From NCBI RefSeq assembly GCF_000250875.1, contig NZ_JH605003.1:8138-25514 (forward strand): a stretch of DNA of 17,377 nt, in the 5' to 3' direction. The notes below the pieces were generated by a model that worked only from the letters and a program-made list of their open reading frames with translations, did not search any database and was not told where the DNA came from. Origin of the DNA: Sutterella parvirubra YIT 11816. GTDB lineage: Bacteria > Pseudomonadota > Gammaproteobacteria > Burkholderiales > Burkholderiaceae_F. Each line of letters begins with the position of its first letter. The first letter of the stretch is position 1. The position numbers and the translations under genes were made by a program. This document shows, piece by piece, positions 1-6,811 of the stretch.

Positions 1-1313
1 CCGACCCGACGCACCTCTCGGACCCGGAACTCTCCGAGTACCTGAACCGTCTCGGCTACACGCTCGTGAGCCGCGCGAACACCCACACGTACAACTTCTT
101 TTTCTTCCCGATCCGGGACGAGACGCTGAACGCCTTCGCGCTTCCGGGCGGCTTCATCGCCGTGCACACGGGGACGATCATCGCGGCGAGAAACGAGAGC
201 GAATTGGCGGGCGTCATGGGGCACGAAATCGGCCACGTCACGCAGCGCCACATCGCGCGCATGATCGAAGGGCAGAAGTCGAACCTCGCGATCACGCTGG
301 GGAGCGTGCTCCTGGCGATTCTCGCCGCGCGTGCGGGCGGGAATTCCGGCGGGCACGCCGCCGCGGCGATCGCGATGGGCTCCCAGGCGGCGATGATCCA
401 GTCGCAGCTGAACTACTCACAGGACGCCGAACGCGAGGCTGACCGCGTGGGTCTTCAGACGCTCTACGCGGCGGGGTTCGACCCGAAGGGGATGGAAGGC
501 TTCTTCTCGCGGCTGCAGTCCAGCAACCGCTTCTACGAGTCCGCGGCGCCCGCCTACCTCTCCACCCACCCGCTCACGGTCGAGCGCATGGCAGACATGG
601 ACAACCGCACGAGAAACCTTCCGACGCGCATGCACCAGGACTCGGACGAATTCCGTCTGATGCAGGTCCGCGCACGGGTGCTCCAGGCGACGTCGCACGA
701 CGCGCTCATGAAGCTCCAGAAGGTGCTCCAGGACGAACGCAAAGATGCGACGGGCAAGAACGCCTGCGCGCTCGAGTACGGCCTCTCGGTCGTCGCCTCG
801 CGGCTCAAAGACTTCCCCACGGCGCTCCGGCACGCCGAAGCGAGCACCGCCTGCGGGATGACGAGCGCGTCCTTGACGAGGAATCTGCTCCGCGCCCGCT
901 TTGAGGCGACCACGTCGAAGTCCACCCGCGAGAAGATCCTCGCCGACGCGCGCAGCGCCGTCGACCGCTTCCCGCTCTCGCCGATGATGGCGGAAAACTA
1001 TGTCGACCTCCTCTACGAGCTCGACCGCCATGAGGAACTGATCCGGTTCCTGAGGAACGGCACCGCGCTGCCCGACACCGACCCCGACTACCACGCGATC
1101 CTCGCGCGCTCCTACGAGAAGCTCGGGAAAAAGAGCCTTCAGTACCAGCACACGGGCGAGATGTACGCGCTCCTCGGCGCCGACGAGGCGGCGGTCTACC
1201 AGTATTCGCTCGCGCAGAAGGCGAACGACGGCGACTTCTACACGATGAGCGTCATCGACGCGCGGCTTCGCGAACTGCGCGAAGCGGTCGCGCAGGCGAA
1301 GAAGGACCGGTGA
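1..1313 (+). CDS. bepA: M48 family zinc metalloprotease with C-terminal helical repeat region, BepA-like (5' end outside window)
   Basis: Periplasmic M48 metallopeptidase of the BepA/YfgC type, which in E. coli helps assemble or degrade outer-membrane beta-barrel proteins such as LptD. The frame is open from the first base (first full codon at 3), so the GTG at 66 is internal and the N-terminus lies outside. Visible in order: a conserved segment around NAFALPGG; the zinc motif HEIGH at 222-236; a hydrophobic, Gly/Ala-rich stretch; the third-ligand region EREAD near 429-443; and a STHPLTVERMAD segment typical of this family. The last roughly 200 residues look like TPR-type helical repeats rich in Ala, Leu and Tyr. 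About 437 residues are visible, close to full length for the family (about 487 in E. coli). It stands alone with its TGA at 1311. The M48 assignment is sure; BepA rather than another M48-TPR paralogue is likely. Confidence 0.88.
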   Translation, partial: DPTHLSDPELSEYLNRLGYTLVSRANTHTYNFFFFPIRDETLNAFALPGGFIAVHTGTIIAARNESELAGVMGHEIGHVTQRHIARMIEGQKSNLAITLGSVLLAILAARAGGNSGGHAAAAIAMGSQAAMIQSQLNYSQDAEREADRVGLQTLYAAGFDPKGMEGFFSRLQSSNRFYESAAPAYLSTHPLTVERMADMDNRTRNLPTRMHQDSDEFRLMQVRARVLQATSHDALMKLQKVLQDERKDATGKNACALEYGLSVVASRLKDFPTALRHAEASTACGMTSASLTRNLLRARFEATTSKSTREKILADARSAVDRFPLSPMMAENYVDLLYELDRHEELIRFLRNGTALPDTDPDYHAILARSYEKLGKKSLQYQHTGEMYALLGADEAAVYQYSLAQKANDGDFYTMSVIDARLRELREAVAQAKKDR

Positions 1314-1351
1314 AATCGCCTCCCGAACGGCCTCAACGACGGGGCCGTCCA

Positions 1352-1360
1352 TGCGACAAT
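1352..1360 (+). promoter_or_regulatory. Possible extended -10 promoter of the ferredoxin reductase gene
   Basis: TGCGACAAT fits the TGn-TATAAT extended -10 pattern with two mismatches in the hexamer. It lies in the only gap upstream of the reductase gene, and no convincing -35 is seen. The start site would be near 1367, giving a leader of about 100 bases. Weak evidence, based on position and motif only. Confidence 0.28.
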
Positions 1361-1429
1361 ACGCGCACCGGTCTGCGCCTCGGGCGGCAGATCCCTTTCT
1401 TTTTCTCACACCCCCGAACGGAATCATCC

Positions 1430-1458
1430 GCCCGGCGCGGGCCTCACGGCCGCCGGGC
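1430..1458 (+). other. GC-rich stem-loop in the leader of the ferredoxin reductase gene
   Basis: GCCCGGCG (1430-1437) pairs perfectly with CGCCGGGC (1451-1458). Inside, GCC (1441-1443) can pair with GGC (1448-1450) around a TCAC loop. The stem ends ten bases before the ATG at 1469 and so covers the region where a ribosome-binding site would sit. No T-run follows, so it is not an intrinsic terminator for bepA. It may influence translation initiation or mRNA stability; no known riboswitch class is recognised. Confidence 0.5.
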
Positions 1459-1468
1459 CCTTTGAGTC

Positions 1469-2554
1469 ATGGCTATTGAAGACTACCTTACCCTTGCCGA
1501 ACCGACCGACGACGTGATCGAAACCGATGCCGTCATCGTCGGCGCCGGCCCCGTCGGGCTCTTCCAGGTGTTCGAGCTCGGCCTTCTCGAAATCAAGGCG
1601 CACGTCGTCGACTCGCTGCGCAACGTGGGCGGCCAGTGCATGGAGCTCTATCCGACGAAGCCCATCTACGACATCCCCGCCGTTCCGGTCTACTCCTCGT
1701 ACGAACTCACGGAAAACCTTCTGAAGCAGATCCACCCGTTCGGGCCGGTCTTCCACCTCGGTCAGGAAGTGACCGAAGTCGAAAAGCAGGAAGACGGCAT
1801 GTTCCGCGTGGCGACGAGCGCCGGCACGCGCTTCCACTGCAAGGTCGTGATCATCGCCGCGGGCGTGGGCTCCTTCCAGGCCCGTCCGCTGCGCGTCAAG
1901 GGCATCGAAAAGTTCGAAGGCACGCAGCTTCACTACAGCTGCAAGGACCCCTCGGTCTTTGAAGGGAAGAACGTCGTCATTCTGGGCGGCGGCGACTCCG
2001 CGCTCGACTGGACGCTCAACCTGGTCGGCAAGGCCGAAAGCGTCGTCCTCGTGCACCGCCGCGACGGCTTCCGCGCGCAGGCCGCCTCGGTCGCGAAGAT
2101 GAAGGAACTGTGCGAGAACTGGGAAATGCAGTTCGAAGTGGGCCAGGTCACGGGCTTCAACGAAGCCGACGGCAAGCTCACCGAAGTGCTGGTCGCGGGC
2201 GCCGACGGCGTGACGCGCCGCATCCCGCTCGACCATCTCCTCGTCTTCTTCGGCCTGCAGCCGAAGCTCGGGCCGATCGAGCACTGGGGCCTCAACCTCG
2301 AGCGCAAGCAGATCGTCGTCGACACGGCGCGCTTTGAATCGAACATCCCCGGCATCTTCGCCGTGGGCGACATCAACACGTACCCGGGCAAGAAGAAGCT
2401 CATCCTCTCGGGCTTCCACGAGTGCGCGTTGGCGGCCTTCGCCGCCTGCGACTACGTCTTCCCGGAAAAGCGCGTCTTCCTGCAGTACACGACCACGTCG
2501 CCGAAGCTCCACAAGGTTCTTGGCGTCGAAACGCCGAACTTCGAAGACGATTAA
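1469..2554 (+). CDS. Ferredoxin/flavodoxin--NADP+ reductase (thioredoxin-reductase-like, type 2)
   Basis: FAD enzyme that moves electrons between NADPH and ferredoxin or flavodoxin in the cytoplasm. Of 361 residues, the FAD Rossmann motif GAGPVG is at 25-30, the family signature [17 protein letters not shown] at 54-70, the NADPH motif GGGDSA at 173-178, and HRRDGFRA at 196-203 probably holds the arginines that bind the NADPH 2'-phosphate. The FAD-contacting [12 protein letters not shown] is at 300-311. The CxxC redox pair of true thioredoxin reductases is absent, which separates it from TrxB and agrees with the YumC-type reductases. Length is slightly above the usual 330-350. ATG 1469 gives the natural N-terminus but lacks a Shine-Dalgarno sequence and sits just below a strong hairpin. 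It is a single-gene unit closed by a strong terminator. The natural electron partner cannot be read from the sequence. Confidence 0.93.
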   Translation: MAIEDYLTLAEPTDDVIETDAVIVGAGPVGLFQVFELGLLEIKAHVVDSLRNVGGQCMELYPTKPIYDIPAVPVYSSYELTENLLKQIHPFGPVFHLGQEVTEVEKQEDGMFRVATSAGTRFHCKVVIIAAGVGSFQARPLRVKGIEKFEGTQLHYSCKDPSVFEGKNVVILGGGDSALDWTLNLVGKAESVVLVHRRDGFRAQAASVAKMKELCENWEMQFEVGQVTGFNEADGKLTEVLVAGADGVTRRIPLDHLLVFFGLQPKLGPIEHWGLNLERKQIVVDTARFESNIPGIFAVGDINTYPGKKKLILSGFHECALAAFAACDYVFPEKRVFLQYTTTSPKLHKVLGVETPNFEDD

Positions 2555-2591
2555 GCGGATCCGGTCAGCCCATTCGGCCTGATTGGACTCG

Positions 2592-2625
2592 AAAAAGCCG
2601 CATCCCGAGGGGGTGCGGCTTTTTT
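2592..2625 (+). terminator. Intrinsic terminator after the ferredoxin reductase gene
   Basis: GCCGCATCCC (2597-2606) pairs with GGGGTGCGGC (2610-2619) through one G-T wobble around a GAG loop. Five A's precede the stem and six T's follow it. It lies 38 bases after the TAA. Confidence 0.93.
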
Positions 2626-2868
2626 GTGCGCCTCGTTTTCGCGTTTTTCTATGAGGTACCGGTGTTCCATAAATTTCACCAACGAAACTCATCCCGCATT
2701 TGCGTGACGGCATCTTTTCCCGCGCGACGCCGACATGCCCAGTCATCCCCGATTTCCGTGGAAACCCCAAGAAAAGTCAAGCAACGGTCAGTTCCGGCAC
2801 TTTCCTAGAAAACCGGCGTACCGCACCTTCCCAAGCCTTGTCCCGCCACGTATCGTCGTGCTTTCTTT
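2626..2868. other. Gene-poor spacer upstream of the Fur-box ORF
   Basis: This part of a 357-base gap is visibly less GC-biased than the genes around it. I see no coding frame with the local G/C third-position bias, no repeat and no strong hairpin. The only ATG-initiated plus-strand reading of note is an 18-codon ORF at 2651-2707 with atypical codons. Promoter elements for the downstream ORF are expected near its right end. Confidence 0.5.
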
Positions 2869-2883
2869 CGCGAATGATTCTCA
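2869..2883 (+). promoter_or_regulatory. Fur-box-like operator
   Basis: CGCGAATGATTCTCA matches 13 of 15 positions of the classical 7-1-7 Fur inverted repeat TGAGAATGATTCTCA; the right half is perfect and the left half has two mismatches. Its right edge is 28 bases upstream of the ATG at 2912, a normal place for an operator overlapping a promoter. It suggests iron-dependent repression of the small ORF. This is a visual motif match; other Fur-family regulators such as Zur recognise related sites. Confidence 0.6.
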
Positions 2884-2911
2884 TTTCGCACATTTGACAG
2901 GAGCCCACAAC

Positions 2912-3223
2912 ATGACGACCGAGCGCGTAACCCCCAACGCCCACCGGACGACTTTTGAAGCGGGCGCCCGCCGCATGGCGGAGCGTCTCGGGAGCGCGGA
3001 CGACCTCGACGTCTCCGGCTTCGTCGCGAACGCCGAGGATCCCCTCCACGCCGCCTTCGAAGCGAAGGCGATCGTGCACGCGGGTCCGGGCGGCATGCCC
3101 CTGATGGGCGAAGCCGCCGAAAAGCCCGCGGGCCGGAGTCGGTTCCGCGGGCTTTTCTCTTTTCAGTCGGGGCTTCGGACTCAGTCCTTCACCACCTTGA
3201 TCTGCGGCATGCGCGCCGTGTAG
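2912..3223 (+). CDS. Unrecognised small protein, Fur-box-linked, frame runs through its terminator
   Basis: I do not recognise this 103-residue protein. AGGAG at 2899-2903, eight bases before the ATG, is one of the best ribosome-binding sites in the window. From 2912 to about 3120 the third codon positions are almost all G or C, as in the neighbouring genes. The product is hydrophilic and Ala-rich, with an acidic middle (ADDLDVSGFVANAEDP, residues 29-44), a Gly/Met/Pro stretch (GPGGMPLMGE, 58-67) and a basic tail (KPAGRSRFRG, 71-80). There is no signal peptide, membrane segment or Cys-based metal motif in the first 80 residues. No in-frame stop occurs before the terminator hairpin (3120-3156); the TAG at 3221 lies inside the convergent mrp gene on the opposite strand. 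A transcript ending at the terminator would have no stop codon. A frameshift error near the 3' end is an alternative. It does not resemble HemP or ArfA. Confidence 0.6.
   Translation: MTTERVTPNAHRTTFEAGARRMAERLGSADDLDVSGFVANAEDPLHAAFEAKAIVHAGPGGMPLMGEAAEKPAGRSRFRGLFSFQSGLRTQSFTTLICGMRAV
3120..3161 (+). terminator. Bidirectional intrinsic terminator between the small ORF and mrp
   Basis: AAAAGCCCGCGG (3120-3131) and CCGCGGGCTTTT (3145-3156) form a perfect 12-bp stem with a 13-base loop. On the plus strand the T-run continues as CTCTTTT. On the minus strand four T's end the stem, 24 bases after the mrp stop, so it can serve both genes. It lies inside the reading frame of the small plus-strand ORF. 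Confidence 0.9.
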
Positions 3224-4281
3224 TCCTTCGCGAGCTTCGCGACCGAACCCGCCACCTTCATGGCGAGCTCGCGGTACATCTGCGCTTCGCGGCTTTCCGG
3301 GTCCTTCACCACCGTGGGGCAGCCGCCGTCGGCCTCTTCACGGATGCGGGCGGAAAGGGGCAGGTGCCCGAGCACGGGCACGCCGTACTGTTCGCTCATG
3401 CGCTCCGCACCGCCTTCGCCGAAGATGTGGTGCGCTTCGCCGCACTTGGGGCAGATGAAGACCGACATGTTTTCGACGACGCCCAGGACGGGAACGTTGA
3501 CCTTTTCGAACATGCGCAGGCCCTTCTTCGCGTCGATCAGCGCGATGTCCTGCGGGGTCGTCACGACGACCGCGCCCGTGATCGGCACCGACTGCGAGAG
3601 CGTCAGCTGAATGTCGCCCGTGCCCGGGGGCATGTCGACGACGAGGTAGTCGAGGTCCTTCCAGTTGGTCTGGTTCAAAAGCTGCTCCAGGGCGCCCGCG
3701 GCGAGCGGACCGCGCCAGATCATCGGTTCGTCCTCGTCGACCATGAAGCCGACGGAATTCACCTGAAGGCCGTGGCCGAGGAGCGGTTCCATCGTCTGGC
3801 CGTCGAGCGAGACGGGCTGGCCCTTGACGCCCAGCATCGTCGGCTGCGAGGGGCCGTAGACGTCGGCGTCCAGGACGCCCACGTTGGCGCCTTCGTACGC
3901 GAGCGCGAGCGCGAGGTTCGCGGAGACCGTCGACTTGCCGACGCCGCCCTTGCCGGAGCTCACCGCGATGATGTTCTTGACGCCGCGCATCACGCGGAGG
4001 GTCCCCTGGACCTTGTGCGCGATGATGTTCTGCGTGACGTTCACCGTCACGTGCGCCGCACCCGCGGCCTTGAGGCATTCGCCCACGCGCTCGCCCACGG
4101 CCTGCGCGCGGTGACGCGCCGGATAGCCGAGCTCGATCGAGACCGTGACGTCGCCGTTGTCGGCGACCTCCAGGCTCTTCAGCATGTTCGAGGAAACGTA
4201 GTCGACCTCCATCACGGGGTCCTGGAGACCCGCGAGGGCCGCGCGAAGCGTTTCGGCGGTGATCATGAGTTGCTGCTCCAT
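3181..4281 (-). CDS. apbC: Iron-sulfur cluster carrier protein Mrp/ApbC (P-loop ATPase)
   Basis: Cytoplasmic Mrp/NBP35-family ATPase that binds and transfers Fe-S clusters to apoproteins. Of 366 residues, the N-terminal part (about 7-100) is a MIP18/DUF59-like domain. The deviant Walker A motif SGKGGVGKST is at 109-118, LDADVYGPS at 137-145 and PPGTGD at 218-223. The bridging-cluster motif CPKC is at 277-280. It is a single gene, divergent from metG. ATG 4281 gives the longest form but has no Shine-Dalgarno; the ATG at 4266 (MITAETLRAAL) has GGAG nine bases upstream and fits the usual family N-terminus, so the protein may really begin there. The shared terminator lies 24 bases past the TGA. 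Confidence 0.95.
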   Translation of the reverse strand: MEQQLMITAETLRAALAGLQDPVMEVDYVSSNMLKSLEVADNGDVTVSIELGYPARHRAQAVGERVGECLKAAGAAHVTVNVTQNIIAHKVQGTLRVMRGVKNIIAVSSGKGGVGKSTVSANLALALAYEGANVGVLDADVYGPSQPTMLGVKGQPVSLDGQTMEPLLGHGLQVNSVGFMVDEDEPMIWRGPLAAGALEQLLNQTNWKDLDYLVVDMPPGTGDIQLTLSQSVPITGAVVVTTPQDIALIDAKKGLRMFEKVNVPVLGVVENMSVFICPKCGEAHHIFGEGGAERMSEQYGVPVLGHLPLSARIREEADGGCPTVVKDPESREAQMYRELAMKVAGSVAKLAKDYTARMPQIKVVKD

Positions 4282-4308
4282 CCGGTTCGGTAAAGAAAAG
4301 ATCCGTGC

Positions 4309-4314
4309 ATTCTA
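4309..4314 (-). promoter_or_regulatory. Possible -10 element of mrp
   Basis: Read on the minus strand this is TAGAAT, a five-of-six match to TATAAT, 28 bases from the first mrp ATG. No matching -35 is visible, so it is only a candidate. Confidence 0.25.
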
Positions 4315-4450
4315 AGCCACCCCCAAGCGCCGGACCCGCCCGGAGCGCCCAAGGTTTTCCCCGTCTCACGCGACATGTGTCGACGCGTGTCCGCACTTTC
4401 CCGAAGGACCCGCCGAAGCCCGCGGCGCCGGGCTCGCGCGCACCGCGCTT

Positions 4451-4459
4451 TGTTACACT
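4451..4459 (+). promoter_or_regulatory. Probable extended -10 promoter of metG
   Basis: TGTTACACT matches the extended -10 form TGn-TATAAT, with TACACT as the hexamer. It lies about 95 bases upstream of the metG ATG and predicts a start near 4466. The -35 region is GC-rich and not recognisable, which is acceptable for an extended -10 promoter. A nearly identical element precedes the malic enzyme gene on the other strand. Confidence 0.45.
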
Positions 4460-4495
4460 ATCGCGTTCATACCCTTATTCCGGCGGTTCGCCCGC

Positions 4496-4515
4496 GCCGG
4501 GCTCATCTGCCCGGC
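4496..4515 (+). other. Stem-loop in the metG leader
   Basis: GCCGGGC (4496-4502) pairs perfectly with GCCCGGC (4509-4515) around a TCATCT loop, about 40 bases before the metG ATG. A GGGGCCCC palindrome follows at 4520-4527. No T-run follows. No known leader RNA class is recognised. Confidence 0.4.
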
Positions 4516-4554
4516 CGTTGGGGCCCCGTCTTCACCAACGAGATCTCTATCCAA

Positions 4555-6630
4555 ATGAGTCAGCGCAATCTTTTCGTGACCACCGCGCTTCCCTATGCGA
4601 ACGGCGTCTTCCACATGGGCCACATCATGGAGTACATCCAGGCCGACATCTGGGTGCGGCACGAACGCATGTCCGGCAACCGCGTCCACTTCATGGGCGC
4701 GGACGACGTCCACGGCGCCCCGATCATGATCGCCGCGCAGAAGCGCGGCGTGACGCCGCAGGAGTTCGTCGCGGAGATCGCCGCGGGCCGCCGTCAGTAC
4801 CTCGACGGCTTCCACATCTCGTTTGACGAATGGAGCAGCACGGATTCCCCCGAGAACCACGAGCTCTCCCAGGAGATCTACAAGCGCCTCGTCGCCGAAG
4901 GCCTCATCTACACGAAGGAAATCGAGCAGTTCTACGACAACGCGAAGGGCATGTTCCTCGCGGACCGCTTCATCAAGGGCACGTGCCCGCGCTGCGGCGC
5001 GCCGGACCAGTACGGCGACAACTGCGAAAAGTGCTCGGCGGTCTACAGCCCGACGGAGGTCGTGAACCCCTATTCGACCCTTTCCGGCACGACGCCGGTC
5101 TTGAAGAAGTCCACCCACTACTTCTTCCGTCTGTCGGATCCCAAGTGCGTGGAGTTCCTGCGCGCCTGGACGAGCGGCAAGGGTGCGGACGGCGCCCCCA
5201 CCGTTCAGGACGAAGTGCTCGCCAAGGACAACGAATGGCTGGGCGTTGAGGGCGGTCTCGCCGACTGGGACATCTCCCGCGACGAACCCTACTTCGGGAT
5301 CGCGATTCCGGACGCCCCGGGCAAGTACTTCTACGTGTGGCTCGACGCCCCGATCGGGTACCTCGCCGCCTTCAAGAGCTACTGCAACAAGAAGGGCCTC
5401 AACTTCGAAGAAGAGCTTCTCGCCGGCAACACCGAGCAGATCCACTTCATCGGCAAGGACATCATCTACTTCCACACGCTCTTCTGGCCCGCGATGCTCC
5501 ACTTCGCCGGGAAGCCCTTCCGCACGCCCGACCACGTGAACGCCCACGGCTTCATGACGGTCAACGGCGAAAAGATGTCGAAGAGCCGCGGCACGGGGAT
5601 TTCGCCCCTTCGCTACCTCGAGCTCGGCATGAACCCCGAGTGGCTCCGCTACTTCCTCGCCGCGAAGATGAACGCCCGCGTCGAAGACGTCGACTTTACG
5701 AAGCTCGACTTCGCGCAGCGCATCAACTCCGACCTGATCGGCAAGTACGTCAACATCGCCTCGCGCGCCGCGGGCTTCATCGTGAAGCGCTTCGAAGGCC
5801 GCATCGACGACGCGGCGATGAAGGATCCGATCCTCGAGACGATCCGCGCCAAGGGTGAAGCCGTGAAGGCGCTCTACGAGCAGCGCGAATTCGCCCGCGC
5901 CATGCGCGCCGTCATGGAAGCGGCCGACGTGATCAACGAATTCGTCGACCGCGAAAAGCCCTGGGAACTCGGCAAGGACCCGGCGAAGGCCGCGGAACTC
6001 CAGCGCGTCTCCTCGATCGCGCTCGAAGGCTTCCGCCTCCTTTCCCTCTACCTGAAGCCCGTGCTTCCCGCCACCGCCGAGCGCGTCGAAGCGTTCCTCA
6101 ACATCGCCCCGATGACCTGGAACGACGTCAACACCCCGCTCAGCTCCGCCAACCCCATCCGTGCCTACCAACACCTCATGCAGCGCGTTGACATGGAAAA
6201 GCAGCTCGACCAACTCCTCCCCGGCGTCGCCGAAGCGGCCGCCGAAGAACCCGCCCCCGACGCGAAGCTTCCCGGCGGCGAAGCGATCGCCCCCGAATGC
6301 ACGATCGACGACTTCTCGAAGATCGACCTGCGCATCGCGAAGATCGTCGACTGCAAGGAGGTCGATGGTTCGACGAAGCTCCTGCAGCTGACGCTCGACC
6401 TCGGCGAAGGCCGCACCCGCAACGTCTTCTCCGGGATCAAGAGCGCCTACAAGCCCGCGGATCTCATCGGCCGCCACACGGTCGTGATCGCGAACCTCGC
6501 CCCGCGCAAGATGCGTTTCGGCGTCTCCGAAGGCATGGTGCTCGCGGCGAGCGACGCCGAAGACAAGTCGCTCGGCCTCTTCCTTCTGGAGCCCCACGCC
6601 GGCGCGCAGCCCGGCATGCGCATCCGCTGA
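4555..6630 (+). CDS. metG: Methionine--tRNA ligase with C-terminal tRNA-binding domain
   Basis: Class I aminoacyl-tRNA synthetase that charges initiator and elongator tRNA-Met. Counting from ATG 4555, the protein has 691 residues (E. coli 677). The HIGH-type motif reads HMGH at 20-23. A zinc knuckle has Cys at 144, 147, 157 and 160. The KMSKS loop is at 340-344, followed by the helical anticodon-binding domain. From about residue 582 there is an EMAP/Trbp111-like tRNA-binding domain ([11 protein letters not shown] through [15 protein letters not shown]), which makes this the dimeric long form. The frame is open upstream to 4375, but that part is Arg-rich, lacks family similarity and overlaps the promoter, so [17 protein letters not shown] is the true start. 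No Shine-Dalgarno is seen. The gene is divergent from mrp and has its own terminator. Confidence 0.97.
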   Translation: MSQRNLFVTTALPYANGVFHMGHIMEYIQADIWVRHERMSGNRVHFMGADDVHGAPIMIAAQKRGVTPQEFVAEIAAGRRQYLDGFHISFDEWSSTDSPENHELSQEIYKRLVAEGLIYTKEIEQFYDNAKGMFLADRFIKGTCPRCGAPDQYGDNCEKCSAVYSPTEVVNPYSTLSGTTPVLKKSTHYFFRLSDPKCVEFLRAWTSGKGADGAPTVQDEVLAKDNEWLGVEGGLADWDISRDEPYFGIAIPDAPGKYFYVWLDAPIGYLAAFKSYCNKKGLNFEEELLAGNTEQIHFIGKDIIYFHTLFWPAMLHFAGKPFRTPDHVNAHGFMTVNGEKMSKSRGTGISPLRYLELGMNPEWLRYFLAAKMNARVEDVDFTKLDFAQRINSDLIGKYVNIASRAAGFIVKRFEGRIDDAAMKDPILETIRAKGEAVKALYEQREFARAMRAVMEAADVINEFVDREKPWELGKDPAKAAELQRVSSIALEGFRLLSLYLKPVLPATAERVEAFLNIAPMTWNDVNTPLSSANPIRAYQHLMQRVDMEKQLDQLLPGVAEAAAEEPAPDAKLPGGEAIAPECTIDDFSKIDLRIAKIVDCKEVDGSTKLLQLTLDLGEGRTRNVFSGIKSAYKPADLIGRHTVVIANLAPRKMRFGVSEGMVLAASDAEDKSLGLFLLEPHAGAQPGMRIR

Positions 6631-6694
6631 GGCCCCTTTGAGACGCCCCGGGGCCGCGCCGCATAGGCAAAAGCCCTAGGGTTTGTCGCACAAC

Positions 6695-6727
6695 AAAGGC
6701 GTCGTCCGAAAGGATGGCGCCTTTTTT
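6695..6727 (+). terminator. Intrinsic terminator after metG
   Basis: GGCGTCGTCC (6698-6707) pairs with GGATGGCGCC (6712-6721), with two wobble pairs, around a GAAA tetraloop. Three A's precede it and six T's follow. It lies 65 bases past the metG TGA. Confidence 0.92.
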
Positions 6728-6728
6728 C

Positions 6729-6734
6729 TACAAT
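6729..6734 (+). promoter_or_regulatory. Possible -10 element of the SulP gene
   Basis: TACAAT (five of six to TATAAT) directly follows the T-run of the metG terminator and lies 77 bases before the SulP ATG, in the AT-richest part of the gap. No convincing -35 is visible because the upstream bases belong to the terminator. Confidence 0.35.
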
Positions 6735-6811
6735 AGTTTGTTTATTTGGTTTCGATTGGCAAATTCCCGCCCGTCGAGACGCTTTCCCCGCCCTGACCCG
6801 AGTTTGTCCAA

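Noticed and set aside
1321..1350. Inverted repeat ACGGCC/GGCCGT after bepA as a terminator
   Set aside because: Only six pairs with a ten-base loop and no T-run; too weak to call.
2651..2707. An 18-codon ORF (possible leader peptide) upstream of the Fur box
   Set aside because: No ribosome-binding site, codons do not follow the local G/C third-position bias, and there is no regulatory repeat of amino acids or attenuator nearby.
2777..3096. Minus-strand ORFs opposite the small Fur-linked ORF
   Set aside because: Third-position bias and the Shine-Dalgarno both favour the plus strand; the minus frames look like shadows.
2912..3223. Identification of the small ORF as ArfA or HemP
   Set aside because: It lacks the ArfA KGKGSY-type basic core and the HemP RLTRQGKLILTK-type tail; only the gene architecture (hairpin inside the frame) or the Fur box recalls them.
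4375..4554. N-terminal extension of metG from an upstream ATG
   Set aside because: The extra 60 residues are Arg-rich, lack MetG similarity and overlap the extended -10 promoter; [17 protein letters not shown] is the canonical start.
4453..6597. A 714-codon open frame antisense to metG
   Set aside because: Same shadow effect; metG on the plus strand has all its catalytic motifs.
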